DNA from: CAZRCZ01 sp964598765
GTDB taxonomy: Bacteria; Sumerlaeota; Sumerlaeia; MVZB01; JAJFLK01
DNA length: 64,000 bases
Assembly: GCA_964598765.1 (NCBI GenBank)
Contig: CAZRCZ010000008.1
Coordinates: 99,202 to 163,201, forward strand
Reading direction: 5' to 3'
Shown here: piece by piece, positions 1-9,215 of the stretch
How positions within the stretch are numbered: position 1 is the first letter of the stretch
Layout: the number at the start of each line of letters is the position of its first letter
The notes under the pieces: generated by a model
What the model saw: the letters and a program-made list of their open reading frames with translations, nothing else
What the model was told of the DNA's origin: nothing
Database searches by the model: none
Program-made: the position numbers and the translations under genes

Positions 1-1
1 A

Positions 2-253
2 AATGAAAATCTCCTCGCCCCGCACCGGAGTCACCTTTATCAGCGCCTGATGATCTGCGGCATGACCCATCGGGAAGTGTTGTTGCTGAATCTGAAATTT
101 TTCCGCTTCTGCGACGCGCTGGCGTTGCTCTATGCGGTTCTTCCGTGGTTCTCGGCGCGATGCGCCGTTTGGATCGCCGCCTCCGTCGCGATGGTCCTTT
201 ATTGGCGACTTGTCCTGCGTCGCGAATCGCGCCGCTCTCAAGCCGCGCAATAA
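2..253 (+). CDS. Polyprenyl-phosphate glycosyltransferase, family 4 (C-terminal fragment)
   Basis: The reading frame is open from the window edge to a TAA at 251-253, so only the last 83 residues are present. The segment NENLLAPHRSHLYQRL followed by a hydrophobic stretch and a basic tail resembles the C-terminus of MraY/WecA/WbpL-type transferases, where an AHRSHLYQRL motif precedes the last membrane helices. Such enzymes move a sugar phosphate from a UDP-sugar to undecaprenyl phosphate at the inner membrane to start O-antigen or exopolysaccharide synthesis. No partner gene follows on this side, because the next gene encodes a surface protein. The catalytic aspartates lie outside the window, so the family call rests on the C-terminal motif alone. 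Confidence 0.6.
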   Translation, partial: NENLLAPHRSHLYQRLMICGMTHREVLLLNLKFFRFCDALALLYAVLPWFSARCAVWIAASVAMVLYWRLVLRRESRRSQAAQ

Positions 254-417
254 AATTCCTCCTTCCTGCTCCTGCTCAGTCCGTGTTGATCCGCGTCCAA
301 TCAAGTCCCTCATCCGCAAAAGAAGTTGCCGAACGGTGGAATTAGCCATATAAAGTTCCCTGTTGGTGTAAGCCGTCAAACAATCGCGGTTGCCTGATCC
401 GAAGGAAGCTTGCCGGA

Positions 418-3400
418 ATGAGGCTGAAGGGAAAAACCAAACTTGCCGGAATGTGCCTTATTCTTCTGGCGAACGCCGCGCTTTGCCAGACCGGAACTTG
501 GACCCCTCTGACGAACCCCGCGCCGGGCTGGGTTTGGCTGATGCTCCTGCTTCCCGACGGGACCGTCATGGCCGCGACGTATAACGGCAGTCCCGGCAAT
601 GCGTGGTATCGCCTGTCGCCGGACACCCAAGGCCATTACGTCAACGGCGTTTGGAGCGCGCTGGCTCCGATGACCGACACGCGCATTTATTATTCTTCCG
701 ACGTTTTAAGGGACGGCAGAGTTTTCGTCGCCGGAGGGGAGAACGGCACGGGGGGAGCCAAAGCGGAGGTTTATGATCCGCAGACCAACGTCTGGACTCC
801 GATTGTCATCCCGCCGAACTTGATCACGGGTTCCGGTTTCGTGGACTCGGAATCCAAAATCCTGTCCAACGGCAACGTGCTGGTGGCTCCGGTCTATCCC
901 TATATTTTCGGCGGGACCGTCATTTTCAATCCCGTCACCAATACCTTGTCGGCGGGACCGACGCTGTATCGCGGCGGGAACCAAGCCGAGGCGAATTGGG
1001 TCAAGCTCCCCGACGAAAGCATTTTGACCATTGATCCGGGGAGCACGACTTCGGAGCGTTACATTCCCTCGCTGAACAGCTGGGTGGACGACGGAGTCGT
1101 TCCGGTGGATATCCATGATCCCTTTATATCCGAATTGGGAGGGCCGCTTCTATTACCCAACGGCAAAGCGTTCTTCATTGGCGGGAGCGGACACACCGCC
1201 CTTTATACCCCTTCGGGGACCAGCAGTCCGGGCGCTTGGGCGACCGGACCCGACCTACCCAACGGCCAAGGGATGGCCGACGCGGCGGCGGCCATGATGG
1301 TCAACGGGAAGGCTTTATGCGCCGTGTCGGCGGTTCCCACCGCCAGCGACAACTTTACCTCCCCCACCAGCTTTTATGAGTATGACTATTCCGTCGGAGC
1401 CGCGGGGTCGTTCACTCGGACGGGGAGCCCTACTGGGGGGCTTACCGACAACGTCCAAGCCTACTTCGGGATGATGCTCGATCTGCCCGACGGCAACGTG
1501 CTCTTCGCCCAGATTGACAGCCAGCTTTATGTTTATCAGCCGGTCGGTTCCCCGTTGGCTTCATGGAAGCCGACCATCAGCGCCGTCACCCCCAACGGCG
1601 ACGGCTCGTATCACTTGACCGGGACTCAATTGAACGGCATATCCGAGGGGTCCTCCTATGGCGACGACGCGCAGATGGACAGCAATTATCCTCTCGTGCG
1701 GTTCACGGACGGATCGGGCAAGGTTTCGTATGGACGGACGTATAATTGGAGTTCGACCGGAGTGACGACCGGAAGTGCGGTCGTGAGCACGGAGTTCAGG
1801 CTGCCGGCGTCTTTGGCGGGGGGATCGTATTTGCTCGAGGTGGTCGCCAATGGGATAGGCTCGGATGCGACCACCTTTGTCAATCCCGCACCCACCCCAA
1901 CGCCGACAAAGACAGTTTCGCCGTCCCCCACGCGGACCGCGACCGGAACCCCTTCGCCGACACGCACGGCGACCGGGACAGTTTCACCCTCCCGCACGCG
2001 GACCGCAACCGGAACTCCCTCGCCCACTCGCACGGCTACCGGAACAATCACGCCGTCCCGTACATTCACGCCGTCCCCTACGCGGAGCGCCACCACAACT
2101 CCTTCGCCTACCCGTTCGCCGACGACGACCCCAACCCGTAGCCCCACCGGCACCCCCACTGGCACGGCAAGCCCTTTGCCGACGGTGCCGCCCCCGGGAT
2201 TCGCGGGGGGACCGCTGGATGTACCGGTACAGGAGGCGGGGGATTGGTGGCAGTATGACCGGACGTTCATTTTGGGAATACCCACCAGCCAAAGGCTGAG
2301 TTGGATCAACGTGATGACGCTCCAAATCAATGAACGATTTACGAAGACGGTGGATACCACGACGCCGATACCGGCGGGCGTTTACAATTCGCTGGGGGGA
2401 CCGTTCAAGGTTTATCTCCGCAACCGCTCCAACACCACGGCAACGGGCACGGGTTTAATCGCGACAAATGTTCCCGGATACAACGTTCGGGCGGCATTGA
2501 ACTTGACGTCTCTGAGCACAACAGCCGGCCTCGATTGGCGACAGGTTTCGGATATGGCCGAGGTTCGGGAAAGCTTCAACCTCTCCGGGACGATACGATC
2601 GAATATGACGGCTGATGATGGATGCATCAACGTCAATCCCGTTCCCAATCCTTTCAACAACCGATTTCTTCTGAATTACACGATGGAGTACAACCGGCCT
2701 CTGGAGTATGCCGATTTTCCGCTGGACACGGCCAATCAGCCGCCGGGAGAAAATTGGCAGAGCCGTCCGCTCCGCAGGGTGTTCGGAACAATCCATCTGG
2801 AAATGCCGACCTTGGGACTCGCCACGATTACCAGCATCCCGGCGACAACGATTGATCTTCCCTTTGATTCCTCGCAGGGCTTCACGTTCACGCATGTTTT
2901 CACGAACACGGTTTCGACGGGGCGGGGACCGTGGGACAATTCCCGCCGAATCGTCAACGCCGCCTCGGCGAAGAACGCCTACTACAACGCCACGGCGCAC
3001 GAGTTCATAGATTTGGCGCAGGCCGACGTCACGGCGAACAATTCGGCCGGAAGTCTGGCGGCAACGTTCAACGGTTGGGACACGTTGGTCACCGGCAGTG
3101 TGATCGGGAACGATTACAGCGTCGCGGCCAACGCCGACGTCGGGGACCTCGCGATCAATCCGGCATGGCCGCATTGGGGGCAACTCTTCACGATCAGCGG
3201 ATCGTCCGATTTGGGGACGCAGATGACGGCGGAAATCACGGACACCGGCACGAGCGCCACCGACGCGATCAGCGGCGGACTTTTCAACCTCGTCCTGCGC
3301 GCCCCGTCGGCCAATGATTCCAGTCCGATGGGGCCGATCAACACCGATTGGGGATCGTATGGGATCGAGCTGACGCGCAATACCGTGGGACCGACCGGAC

Positions 3401-6400
3401 AACGCAAATATGCGACGGTCCGGTTGGGAACGCCGCTGGTGGCGCTGAGCGCGACGAGTCAAACGGTCACCGAAGGCATGGACCCCAACGCCGCAATCGC
3501 GATTCGCTTGATTGACATGCAGGGGAATCCGGTGACGGCGAGTTGGAACATGGATGTCACGGTGAATTACGCGACGAGCAATGGTACAGCCGTCCGGCCC
3601 GGAGATTACACTAGCGTTTCAGGGACGGCGACGATCGGAGCCTATCAAGGCTCGACGAACGTTTTGGTTCCGATCATTGACGATGGCTTGACCGAACCAA
3701 CGGAATTTTTTCTGTTCACGATTTCGTCTCCGAACGCGAATGCGATCTTGGGCAACGTTTCGCCGGTCAACGCGCCGGTGGTGGAGACGGTCTTCATCTT
3801 TGATCACGGAACCGGTCCGACGCGGACGGCGACCCTTTCTCCGACGCGATCCGCCACGCCGACCCCAACGCGGACCATTACGATATCGCCTACCCGCACG
3901 AGCACGCCGTCCCCCACGCGAACGGGCACACCCACCAAGACGCGCACGGCGACGGTGACGGGGAGCGGAACGATCACCCCCTCGCCGACGCGCACGGCGA
4001 CGGATTCGCCCACGGCCACGCCAACCCCAACCTGCCCCCCCAATTCCCTATTGGCTACGTTAAACAATCCTGCCCCGGCGCCTAGTGATAACTTCGGAAT
4101 CTCGGTCGCGATTTCCGGAAATCTAGCGATCGTTGGCTCTTGGGATGCGGATCCCGGCGGGGTAACGGATGCCGGGAGCGCCTACGTGTTTGACGCGACG
4201 GCGGGCGGGTTGGTCTCGACGCTCAATGAATCCGCGCCGGCAACGAGCGATTGGTTTGGCTATTCGGTTGCCATCTCCGGCAACTTAGCCGTGGTTGGAG
4301 CGATTGGAGACGACCCCGGCGCCGTGAGTTGCGCGGGGACGGCCTATGTCTTCAACGCGGCAACCGGCGCATCGGTGACGACGCTGAACAATCCCGCTCC
4401 GGCGGCAAATGATTCTTTCGGCGCCTCGGTCGCGATTTCCGGCAACTTGGCCGTCGTGGGTACGCCTTACGATGACCCCGGCGGGGTAACTGACGCCGGA
4501 ACGGCTTACGTTTTCAACGCGACGAGCGGCGCGTTAGTGGCGACCCTGAATAAGCCTACGCCCACGGTGGGTGATGAATTCGGCTGGGCTGTCGGAATCT
4601 CGGGCAATCTTGCCGTTGTGGGGGCGCGATGGGACGACCCCGGCGGTGTTAGCAACGCGGGAGCCGCCTACGTCTTTAACGCCGCGACCGGCGCATTGGT
4701 GGCGACGTTGAGCAATCCCACGCCCACCGCCGACGATCTCTTCGGCGCGTCGGTGGCGATCTCCGGCAATCTGGCCGTTGTAGGCGCGCCTCAGGACGAC
4801 CCCGGCGGAGTAAGCGGTGCGGGAACGGCCTACGTTTTTGACGCCACGACCGGAGCGATGATTGCAACGCTGAGCAATCCCGCGCCCGCAATGAGCGACT
4901 TCTTCGGAAGGTCGGTTGCGATTTCGGGTAACAATGCGTTGGTGGGAGCGGATGGGGACGACCCGGGAGGGATGACTAACGCCGGAACCGCCTATGTCTT
5001 TGATGCCACGACCGGCGCGCTCGCGGCAACGTTGAATAATCCCGCGCCGACGGCGGGGGATCAATTTGGCTGGACGGTCGGGATTTCCGGAACCGTGGCT
5101 GTGATCGGCGCACTATATGACGACCCCGGCGGGGTGACCGACGCGGGGAGCGCCTATGCATTCACATGCGCCTCATTGGTTCCAACGGTAACCCCGACTC
5201 GCACAACAACGCCGACCCAGACGCGCACCGCCAGTCTCACGCCAACTCGGACCTTCACCTTGTCTCCCACTCGCTCGGCGACGCGGACCACGACGCGGAC
5301 CTCAACGCCGTCGCCCACGCCAACGGCAACGCCGAGTCTGACCCCCAGTCCTACCCCATGCATCCCCGGAGCCTTCACCGACCGCGCCAACGCCGATCTT
5401 CCCGTCGCCGGAACCGTGACGGGGGATTACACCGGCACGCTTTCGAGCGACAACGGCTATGAATCCATCGCCGAGGTTTACACCGGCGGCTATTGGCAAT
5501 TGACGCACAAGTGGACCCTCCCGATCACCGCAGGATCCAACGTCCACACCTTTTCGGTGGAGGCGTTTCACACGACCAACCCGAGCGGACAGGATGATTT
5601 CATCTTCAGTTACTCGACCGACGACGTCGCTTACACGGCGATGCTGACGGTGACCAAGACGGCGGACGACAACACGCCGCAGACGTTCGCGCTTCCGGCG
5701 TCGCTTCCCTCGACGCTTTACATCCGGGTCGTGGATTCTCTGGCGAGCGACACCAACAGCAACGCCAACCGGAAGACGACGATCAGCGTGGACGACATGT
5801 TTGTCGCCTCGACGATCGTTTGCCCCACGCCCACCCCGACCGGCACGCTGACGCCGTCTCCGAGCCGCACTTCCACGCCGACGGCGACACGAACGGCGTC
5901 GTTGACCCCGACGGCAAGTCGCACGGCGACCTCCTCGGCAACGCGAACGGCCTCCTTAACCCCCACACCCACGCGCACGGGAAGTGGGACGGCAACGCGT
6001 TCCGCGACGCCAACCGGCACACGGACGGCAACCTTGACGGCGACTCCAACCCGAACCGCGACGCTTTCGGCCTCGCGCACCGCAACTTTCTCCCCAACCC
6101 GAACCGCGACGCTCTCCCCGACGCCGACGGCTTCGGCGACGACAACCCGTTCTTCAACCCGGACACCGACACGGACGGCCACGCTGACGAACACACGGAC
6201 AGGGACCGTCACATTGACGCCGACCAGAAGTGCGACGTTGTCCCCTACGCGCACCGGAACCCTCACGGCGACGCGATCCTCGACTCCGACGCCCACGCGG
6301 ACCGCCAGCGCGACGGGGACGCGAACCGCAACGCCGACGAACACTCGGACGTCGTCCTTGACGGCGACTTCCACGCGGACGGCAACGTCTTCGCCGACGC

Positions 6401-8118
6401 GCACGGGGAGCGCGACCGCAAGCCGGTCCTCAACACGGACGGCGACCCGGACCGGAACCGTGACCAGCACACGGACGGCATCCTTGACTCCGACGCGAAG
6501 CTCGACGGCGACTCCCACGCGAACCGCCTCCTTGACGGCGACAAGGTCCTCGACACCGACTTCCACGCGCACGGCTACCGTCAGCGGTTCCGGCACGATC
6601 ACGCCGAGTCCAACGCGCTCATCCACGCGAACGCCGACCCGCACCGCGACGCTTTCGCCGACGCGCACCGGAACACTCAGTCCGACGCGGAGCGCGACGT
6701 TCTCCCCCACCCGGACGTCGTCCTTGACGCCAACCCCATCCCGGACCGCGACGTTCTCTCCCACGCGCACGGGCAGTGTGACCGCAAGCCGTTCAGCGAC
6801 ACGGACGCCGACGCGGACCGGAACACTGACAAGCACACGGACGGCGACTACGACATCAACGCGAAGCGCAACCTTGTCCCCGACGCGCACCGGAACGCTC
6901 ACGGCGACGCGGTCAGCATCGTTGACGCCAACTCCCACGCGCACCGCAACGCTCAGTCCGACGCGAACCGCGACGGTTTCGGGAAGCGGAACGATTACCC
7001 CCAGTCCGACGCGATCGGCAACCGTGACGCCGAGCGGGACCCTCACGCCCTCTCCCACGCGGACGGGAAGCGCAACGGCAACACGGACCGCAACCTTGTC
7101 TCCCACTCGAACGTCCACAAAGTCCGCAACGTCCACCGCGTCCGCCAGCCCCACCCGATCCTCAACCCGAACTTCGACCCGCACGGCCAGCAAGTCTCCG
7201 ACGCGCACGGCGACCCTTTCGCGCACCCGAACGGCGACCAAGTCGCCGACCCGCTCCTCCACGCGCACGCCGACGCGCACCGCGACGCTCTCGCCCACGC
7301 GGACGGCCACCTTGACGCCGACCCCATGCGTCCCCGGAACTTTCACCGACCGCGCCAACGCCGATCTGCCCGTCACCGGAACCGTGACGGGGAACTACAC
7401 CAACACGCTTTCCAGCGACAACGGCTACGAGACGATCGCCGAGGTCTATACCGGCGGCTACTGGCAGTTGAAGCACAAGTGGACGATCCCGATCACGCCG
7501 GGTTCGGACGTTCACACCTTCTCGGTCGAGGCGTTCCACGGGACGAACACGAACGGTCAGGATGATTTCATTTTCAGTTATTCGACCGACAACGTGACGT
7601 TCAGCAACATGCTGACGGTGACGAAAACGGCGGACAACAACGGGGTGCAGACGTTCGCGCTTCCGGCGTCGTTGCCGTCGGTCATTTATATTCGTGTCGC
7701 GGATTCATTGACGTTTGACACCAATCCCAGTCCGGATCGGGCCACGACAATCAACGTGGATGATATGTTTATCACTTCGACGATCACCTGCGGCACGACG
7801 CCGACGCCAACCCCGACGCGCACGGCGACTGCCACGGCGACGCGGACCGCGACACGGACGAACACAAGAACCGCGACGCAGAGCGCGACGCCGACAAGAA
7901 CCGCCTCAAAGTCCGCGACATTCACCGCGTCCACCACGTCCACGCCAACCCGCTCGGCCTCGTCCACCGCAACCCGCACCGGAACGCGCACCCCCAGCCC
8001 GACCCCCAGCGCGACACAAACGCCGATCCCCTCGCCAACCCCAACCGCAACGCCTTCCCCAACCCAATCCGCCACCCCCACACCCAACTCCGCGCGAAAT
8101 TGGGAAATTTACGAGTAA
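418..8118 (+). CDS. Giant modular secreted surface protein with Arg/Thr/Pro linkers (2566 aa)
   Basis: A Sec signal peptide (residues 1-23, cut near NAALC) leads into a kelch/galactose-oxidase-like propeller (about 27-480, with LPDGTVMAA and LRDGRVFVAGGE strands). Next come a Ser/Thr/Pro linker (491-592), an unassigned beta-rich region ending in a Calx-beta domain (about 1005-1132), a linker (1135-1205), seven FG-GAP-like repeats of 54 residues (1206-1584), a linker, a 155-aa module (1648-1802), a 500-residue Arg-rich linker (1803-2303), a second copy of the module (2304-2458) and a final linker. The protein ends in NSARNWEIYE. It is probably a cell-surface adhesin or stalked display protein; no enzyme active site was recognised. 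GGAAG lies 10-15 nt before the ATG. The gene converges on a kinase gene 14 nt away. Its 3' end has a near-identical inverted partner at 63708-64000. Confidence 0.85.
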   Translation: MRLKGKTKLAGMCLILLANAALCQTGTWTPLTNPAPGWVWLMLLLPDGTVMAATYNGSPGNAWYRLSPDTQGHYVNGVWSALAPMTDTRIYYSSDVLRDGRVFVAGGENGTGGAKAEVYDPQTNVWTPIVIPPNLITGSGFVDSESKILSNGNVLVAPVYPYIFGGTVIFNPVTNTLSAGPTLYRGGNQAEANWVKLPDESILTIDPGSTTSERYIPSLNSWVDDGVVPVDIHDPFISELGGPLLLPNGKAFFIGGSGHTALYTPSGTSSPGAWATGPDLPNGQGMADAAAAMMVNGKALCAVSAVPTASDNFTSPTSFYEYDYSVGAAGSFTRTGSPTGGLTDNVQAYFGMMLDLPDGNVLFAQIDSQLYVYQPVGSPLASWKPTISAVTPNGDGSYHLTGTQLNGISEGSSYGDDAQMDSNYPLVRFTDGSGKVSYGRTYNWSSTGVTTGSAVVSTEFRLPASLAGGSYLLEVVANGIGSDATTFVNPAPTPTPTKTVSPSPTRTATGTPSPTRTATGTVSPSRTRTATGTPSPTRTATGTITPSRTFTPSPTRSATTTPSPTRSPTTTPTRSPTGTPTGTASPLPTVPPPGFAGGPLDVPVQEAGDWWQYDRTFILGIPTSQRLSWINVMTLQINERFTKTVDTTTPIPAGVYNSLGGPFKVYLRNRSNTTATGTGLIATNVPGYNVRAALNLTSLSTTAGLDWRQVSDMAEVRESFNLSGTIRSNMTADDGCINVNPVPNPFNNRFLLNYTMEYNRPLEYADFPLDTANQPPGENWQSRPLRRVFGTIHLEMPTLGLATITSIPATTIDLPFDSSQGFTFTHVFTNTVSTGRGPWDNSRRIVNAASAKNAYYNATAHEFIDLAQADVTANNSAGSLAATFNGWDTLVTGSVIGNDYSVAANADVGDLAINPAWPHWGQLFTISGSSDLGTQMTAEITDTGTSATDAISGGLFNLVLRAPSANDSSPMGPINTDWGSYGIELTRNTVGPTGQRKYATVRLGTPLVALSATSQTVTEGMDPNAAIAIRLIDMQGNPVTASWNMDVTVNYATSNGTAVRPGDYTSVSGTATIGAYQGSTNVLVPIIDDGLTEPTEFFLFTISSPNANAILGNVSPVNAPVVETVFIFDHGTGPTRTATLSPTRSATPTPTRTITISPTRTSTPSPTRTGTPTKTRTATVTGSGTITPSPTRTATDSPTATPTPTCPPNSLLATLNNPAPAPSDNFGISVAISGNLAIVGSWDADPGGVTDAGSAYVFDATAGGLVSTLNESAPATSDWFGYSVAISGNLAVVGAIGDDPGAVSCAGTAYVFNAATGASVTTLNNPAPAANDSFGASVAISGNLAVVGTPYDDPGGVTDAGTAYVFNATSGALVATLNKPTPTVGDEFGWAVGISGNLAVVGARWDDPGGVSNAGAAYVFNAATGALVATLSNPTPTADDLFGASVAISGNLAVVGAPQDDPGGVSGAGTAYVFDATTGAMIATLSNPAPAMSDFFGRSVAISGNNALVGADGDDPGGMTNAGTAYVFDATTGALAATLNNPAPTAGDQFGWTVGISGTVAVIGALYDDPGGVTDAGSAYAFTCASLVPTVTPTRTTTPTQTRTASLTPTRTFTLSPTRSATRTTTRTSTPSPTPTATPSLTPSPTPCIPGAFTDRANADLPVAGTVTGDYTGTLSSDNGYESIAEVYTGGYWQLTHKWTLPITAGSNVHTFSVEAFHTTNPSGQDDFIFSYSTDDVAYTAMLTVTKTADDNTPQTFALPASLPSTLYIRVVDSLASDTNSNANRKTTISVDDMFVASTIVCPTPTPTGTLTPSPSRTSTPTATRTASLTPTASRTATSSATRTASLTPTPTRTGSGTATRSATPTGTRTATLTATPTRTATLSASRTATFSPTRTATLSPTPTASATTTRSSTRTPTRTATLTNTRTGTVTLTPTRSATLSPTRTGTLTATRSSTPTPTRTASATGTRTATPTNTRTSSLTATSTRTATSSPTRTGSATASRSSTRTATRTGTVTSTRTASLTPTRSSTATPTRTASLTATRSSTPTSTRTATVSGSGTITPSPTRSSTRTPTRTATLSPTRTGTLSPTRSATFSPTRTSSLTPTPSRTATFSPTRTGSVTASRSATRTPTRTGTLTSTRTATTTSTRSATLSPTRTGTLTATRSASLTPTPTRTATLSPTRTATVSGSGTITPSPTRSATVTPSGTLTPSPTRTGSATATRTATLSPTRTSTKSATSTASASPTRSSTRTSTRTASKSPTRTATLSRTRTATKSPTRSSTRTPTRTATLSPTRTATLTPTPCVPGTFTDRANADLPVTGTVTGNYTNTLSSDNGYETIAEVYTGGYWQLKHKWTIPITPGSDVHTFSVEAFHGTNTNGQDDFIFSYSTDNVTFSNMLTVTKTADNNGVQTFALPASLPSVIYIRVADSLTFDTNPSPDRATTINVDDMFITSTITCGTTPTPTPTRTATATATRTATRTNTRTATQSATPTRTASKSATFTASTTSTPTRSASSTATRTGTRTPSPTPSATQTPIPSPTPTATPSPTQSATPTPNSARNWEIYE
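4051..5184 (+). repeat. Seven tandem 162-bp FG-GAP-like repeats
   Basis: Units begin near 4051, 4213, 4375, 4537, 4699, 4861 and 5023 and are spaced exactly 162 bp apart. Each encodes about 54 residues of the pattern ATLNNPAP, FG-SVAISGNLAVVGA, DDPGGV, AGTAYVFDA. This is the FG-GAP (integrin-like) blade pattern, so seven units could close one beta-propeller. The set is bracketed by cysteine codons at 4033 and 5167. Confidence 0.85.
5359..5823 (+). repeat. 155-residue Cys-bracketed module, copy 1
   Basis: This segment of the giant gene encodes a domain starting CIPGAFTDRANADLP and ending TTISVDDMFVASTIVC. It has exactly the same length (465 bp) as copy 2 at 7327-7791, and by eye about four fifths of the residues match. 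Conserved cores include VYTGGYWQL, HTFSVEAFH, GQDDFIFSYSTD and MLTVTKTAD. The predicted beta-strand pattern suggests a jelly-roll or carbohydrate-binding-like fold, which is inference only. Confidence 0.8.
5824..7326 (+). repeat. Low-complexity (T/S)-(P/A)-T-R-T linker repeat, about 1.5 kb
   Basis: About 500 codons spell degenerate units such as SPTRTATL, TPTRTAS and TATRSST. They contain almost only Thr, Ser, Pro, Arg, Ala, Leu and Gly, with an arginine every six to eight residues. The coding strand is built from ACG, ACC, CCG, CGC, TCC and GCG codons, which keeps long alternative frames open on both strands. In most surface linkers the repeat is uncharged (TPTP); here it is strongly basic. 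Similar shorter linkers lie at 1888-2190, 3820-4030, 5180-5358 and 7795-8085. Confidence 0.85.
7327..7791 (+). repeat. 155-residue Cys-bracketed module, copy 2
   Basis: This is the second copy of the module at 5359-5823, starting CVPGTFTDRANADLP and ending TTINVDDMFITSTITC. It lies between the 500-residue Arg-rich linker and the last linker. Both copies begin and end with a single cysteine, which suggests a disulfide clasp at the domain boundary. Confidence 0.8.
7826..8118. repeat. Left copy of a long inverted repeat (matches 63708-64000)
   Basis: The last 293 bp of the giant gene align without gaps to the reverse complement of 63708-64000. I count about 26 mismatches, roughly 91 percent identity. 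Both copies encode the final linker and the RNW-x-x-YE tail of large surface proteins on opposite strands. The right copy runs off the window, so the true repeat may be longer. Confidence 0.85.
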
Positions 8119-8132
8119 ATTGGGATTGTCGG

Positions 8133-9191
8133 CTACGGAATCGTAATCGAAAACGCGACCCGTCCGCCATCCAGACAGCGCGCTTCCGCCGTTCCGCCGT
8201 GGGTGCGGGCGACGGCATCCACGACGTAGAGACCGATCCCCGAACCTTCGACCCCCGAACTGATCGCCGCGCGTTTGAATCGTCCGAATAGTTCCGGCAA
8301 GGATTCCGGTTGGAGGCCAGGAGCAAGGTTGACGACTTCAAAACACAAGGCCGGACGACCCGAGAGGTTCTCCCTGCGGATGCAAAGGCAAATCGGTTCC
8401 GAAGGATTGCCATATTTGATTGCGTTCTGCAGAAGATTTCCGACAGCGCGAAAGAGCAAGGACTCATCGAAGACCGCGCTTTCCGGCGCGCCCGATAAAT
8501 CCATGTTCACTTCAAATCCCCGCCGTTGCGCCTCGGTTCCGTAAATCGCCGTCAAGCCTTCGGCGAATTCCCGCAGATGGACCTGTCTTGGATGCGTCGA
8601 AAGTTTGCCTGCCTCGGCCCGGCAGGACATCAGGTAATTGTCAATCAACGCCAGCATTTTCTGACCGTTGACCCGAATCGTCTCGGCGAATTCCTCGGCG
8701 CGGGGATGAAATTTTCCGGTGTCCTTGTCCTGCATCATCGCGGCAAAACCGATGATGGTGGTGAGCGGAACCTTGATGTCGTGCGTGATCATCGCCGCCG
8801 TGTCGTGCTTCAACTGCTCGACTTCGATTTTGTGGAAGGCGCGCTCGACGGCGGACCGTAGCAGGTCGAACTCGAATGGTTTGCGCAGATAATCGAACGC
8901 CTGAAAATGCAAGGCTTGGATCGCGGAATCGGTCGAGGCGTAACCGGTAATCACAATGACCAACGTGGAGGGATGCATTTCATGAATCCGGCGGATGACT
9001 TCCAATCCGTCCACCTCCTGCATCCGCAGATCGGTGATAACGACCGAGAACCCGCGCTCTTCCAGCGCGCGGATGCCTTCGGCGCCTCCATAAGCGGTGT
9101 GAACCTCGTAACCTTGCGCGGCGAGTAAATCCCGAAGCGAATCGGCCATTCGACGTTCGTCATCAACGATTAGGATGTTTTTTTCAATCAC
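8133..9191 (-). CDS. Receiver-histidine kinase hybrid (response regulator fused to HisKA/HATPase)
   Basis: The GTG at 9191 is chosen because AAGGA sits about 6 nt upstream; a longer version from a TTG at 9215 has no such site. The N-terminal CheY-like receiver has the acidic pair in ILIVDDE (D10, D11), phospho-acceptor D54 in VVITDLRM, and K104. It is followed directly by a HisKA domain (MITHDIKVPL, H137) and an HATPase domain with an N box (NLLQNAIKYG) and a GSGIGLYVV G box. There is no membrane segment, so it is a soluble kinase that can be switched by phosphorylation of its own N-terminal receiver. No cognate output regulator is adjacent. It converges on the surface-protein gene. Confidence 0.85.
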   Translation of the reverse strand: MIEKNILIVDDERRMADSLRDLLAAQGYEVHTAYGGAEGIRALEERGFSVVITDLRMQEVDGLEVIRRIHEMHPSTLVIVITGYASTDSAIQALHFQAFDYLRKPFEFDLLRSAVERAFHKIEVEQLKHDTAAMITHDIKVPLTTIIGFAAMMQDKDTGKFHPRAEEFAETIRVNGQKMLALIDNYLMSCRAEAGKLSTHPRQVHLREFAEGLTAIYGTEAQRRGFEVNMDLSGAPESAVFDESLLFRAVGNLLQNAIKYGNPSEPICLCIRRENLSGRPALCFEVVNLAPGLQPESLPELFGRFKRAAISSGVEGSGIGLYVVDAVARTHGGTAEARCLDGGRVAFSITIP

Positions 9192-9215
9192 GAGAATTCC
9201 TTCAACCCGGACCAA

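Noticed and set aside
1888..7326. Possible CRISPR-like or minisatellite array in the linker DNA
   Set aside because: There is no fixed repeat-spacer period; the repeats are degenerate codons of a Thr/Arg/Pro linker inside one open frame.
5718..7376. A 552-codon minus-strand frame and a 581-codon alternative plus-strand frame (5820-7565) over the linker
   Set aside because: They arise because the linker uses only a few GC-rich codons that have no stops in other frames. Products such as VRVGVAVRVG repeats have no family or signal, and the true frame carries domain copies on both sides.
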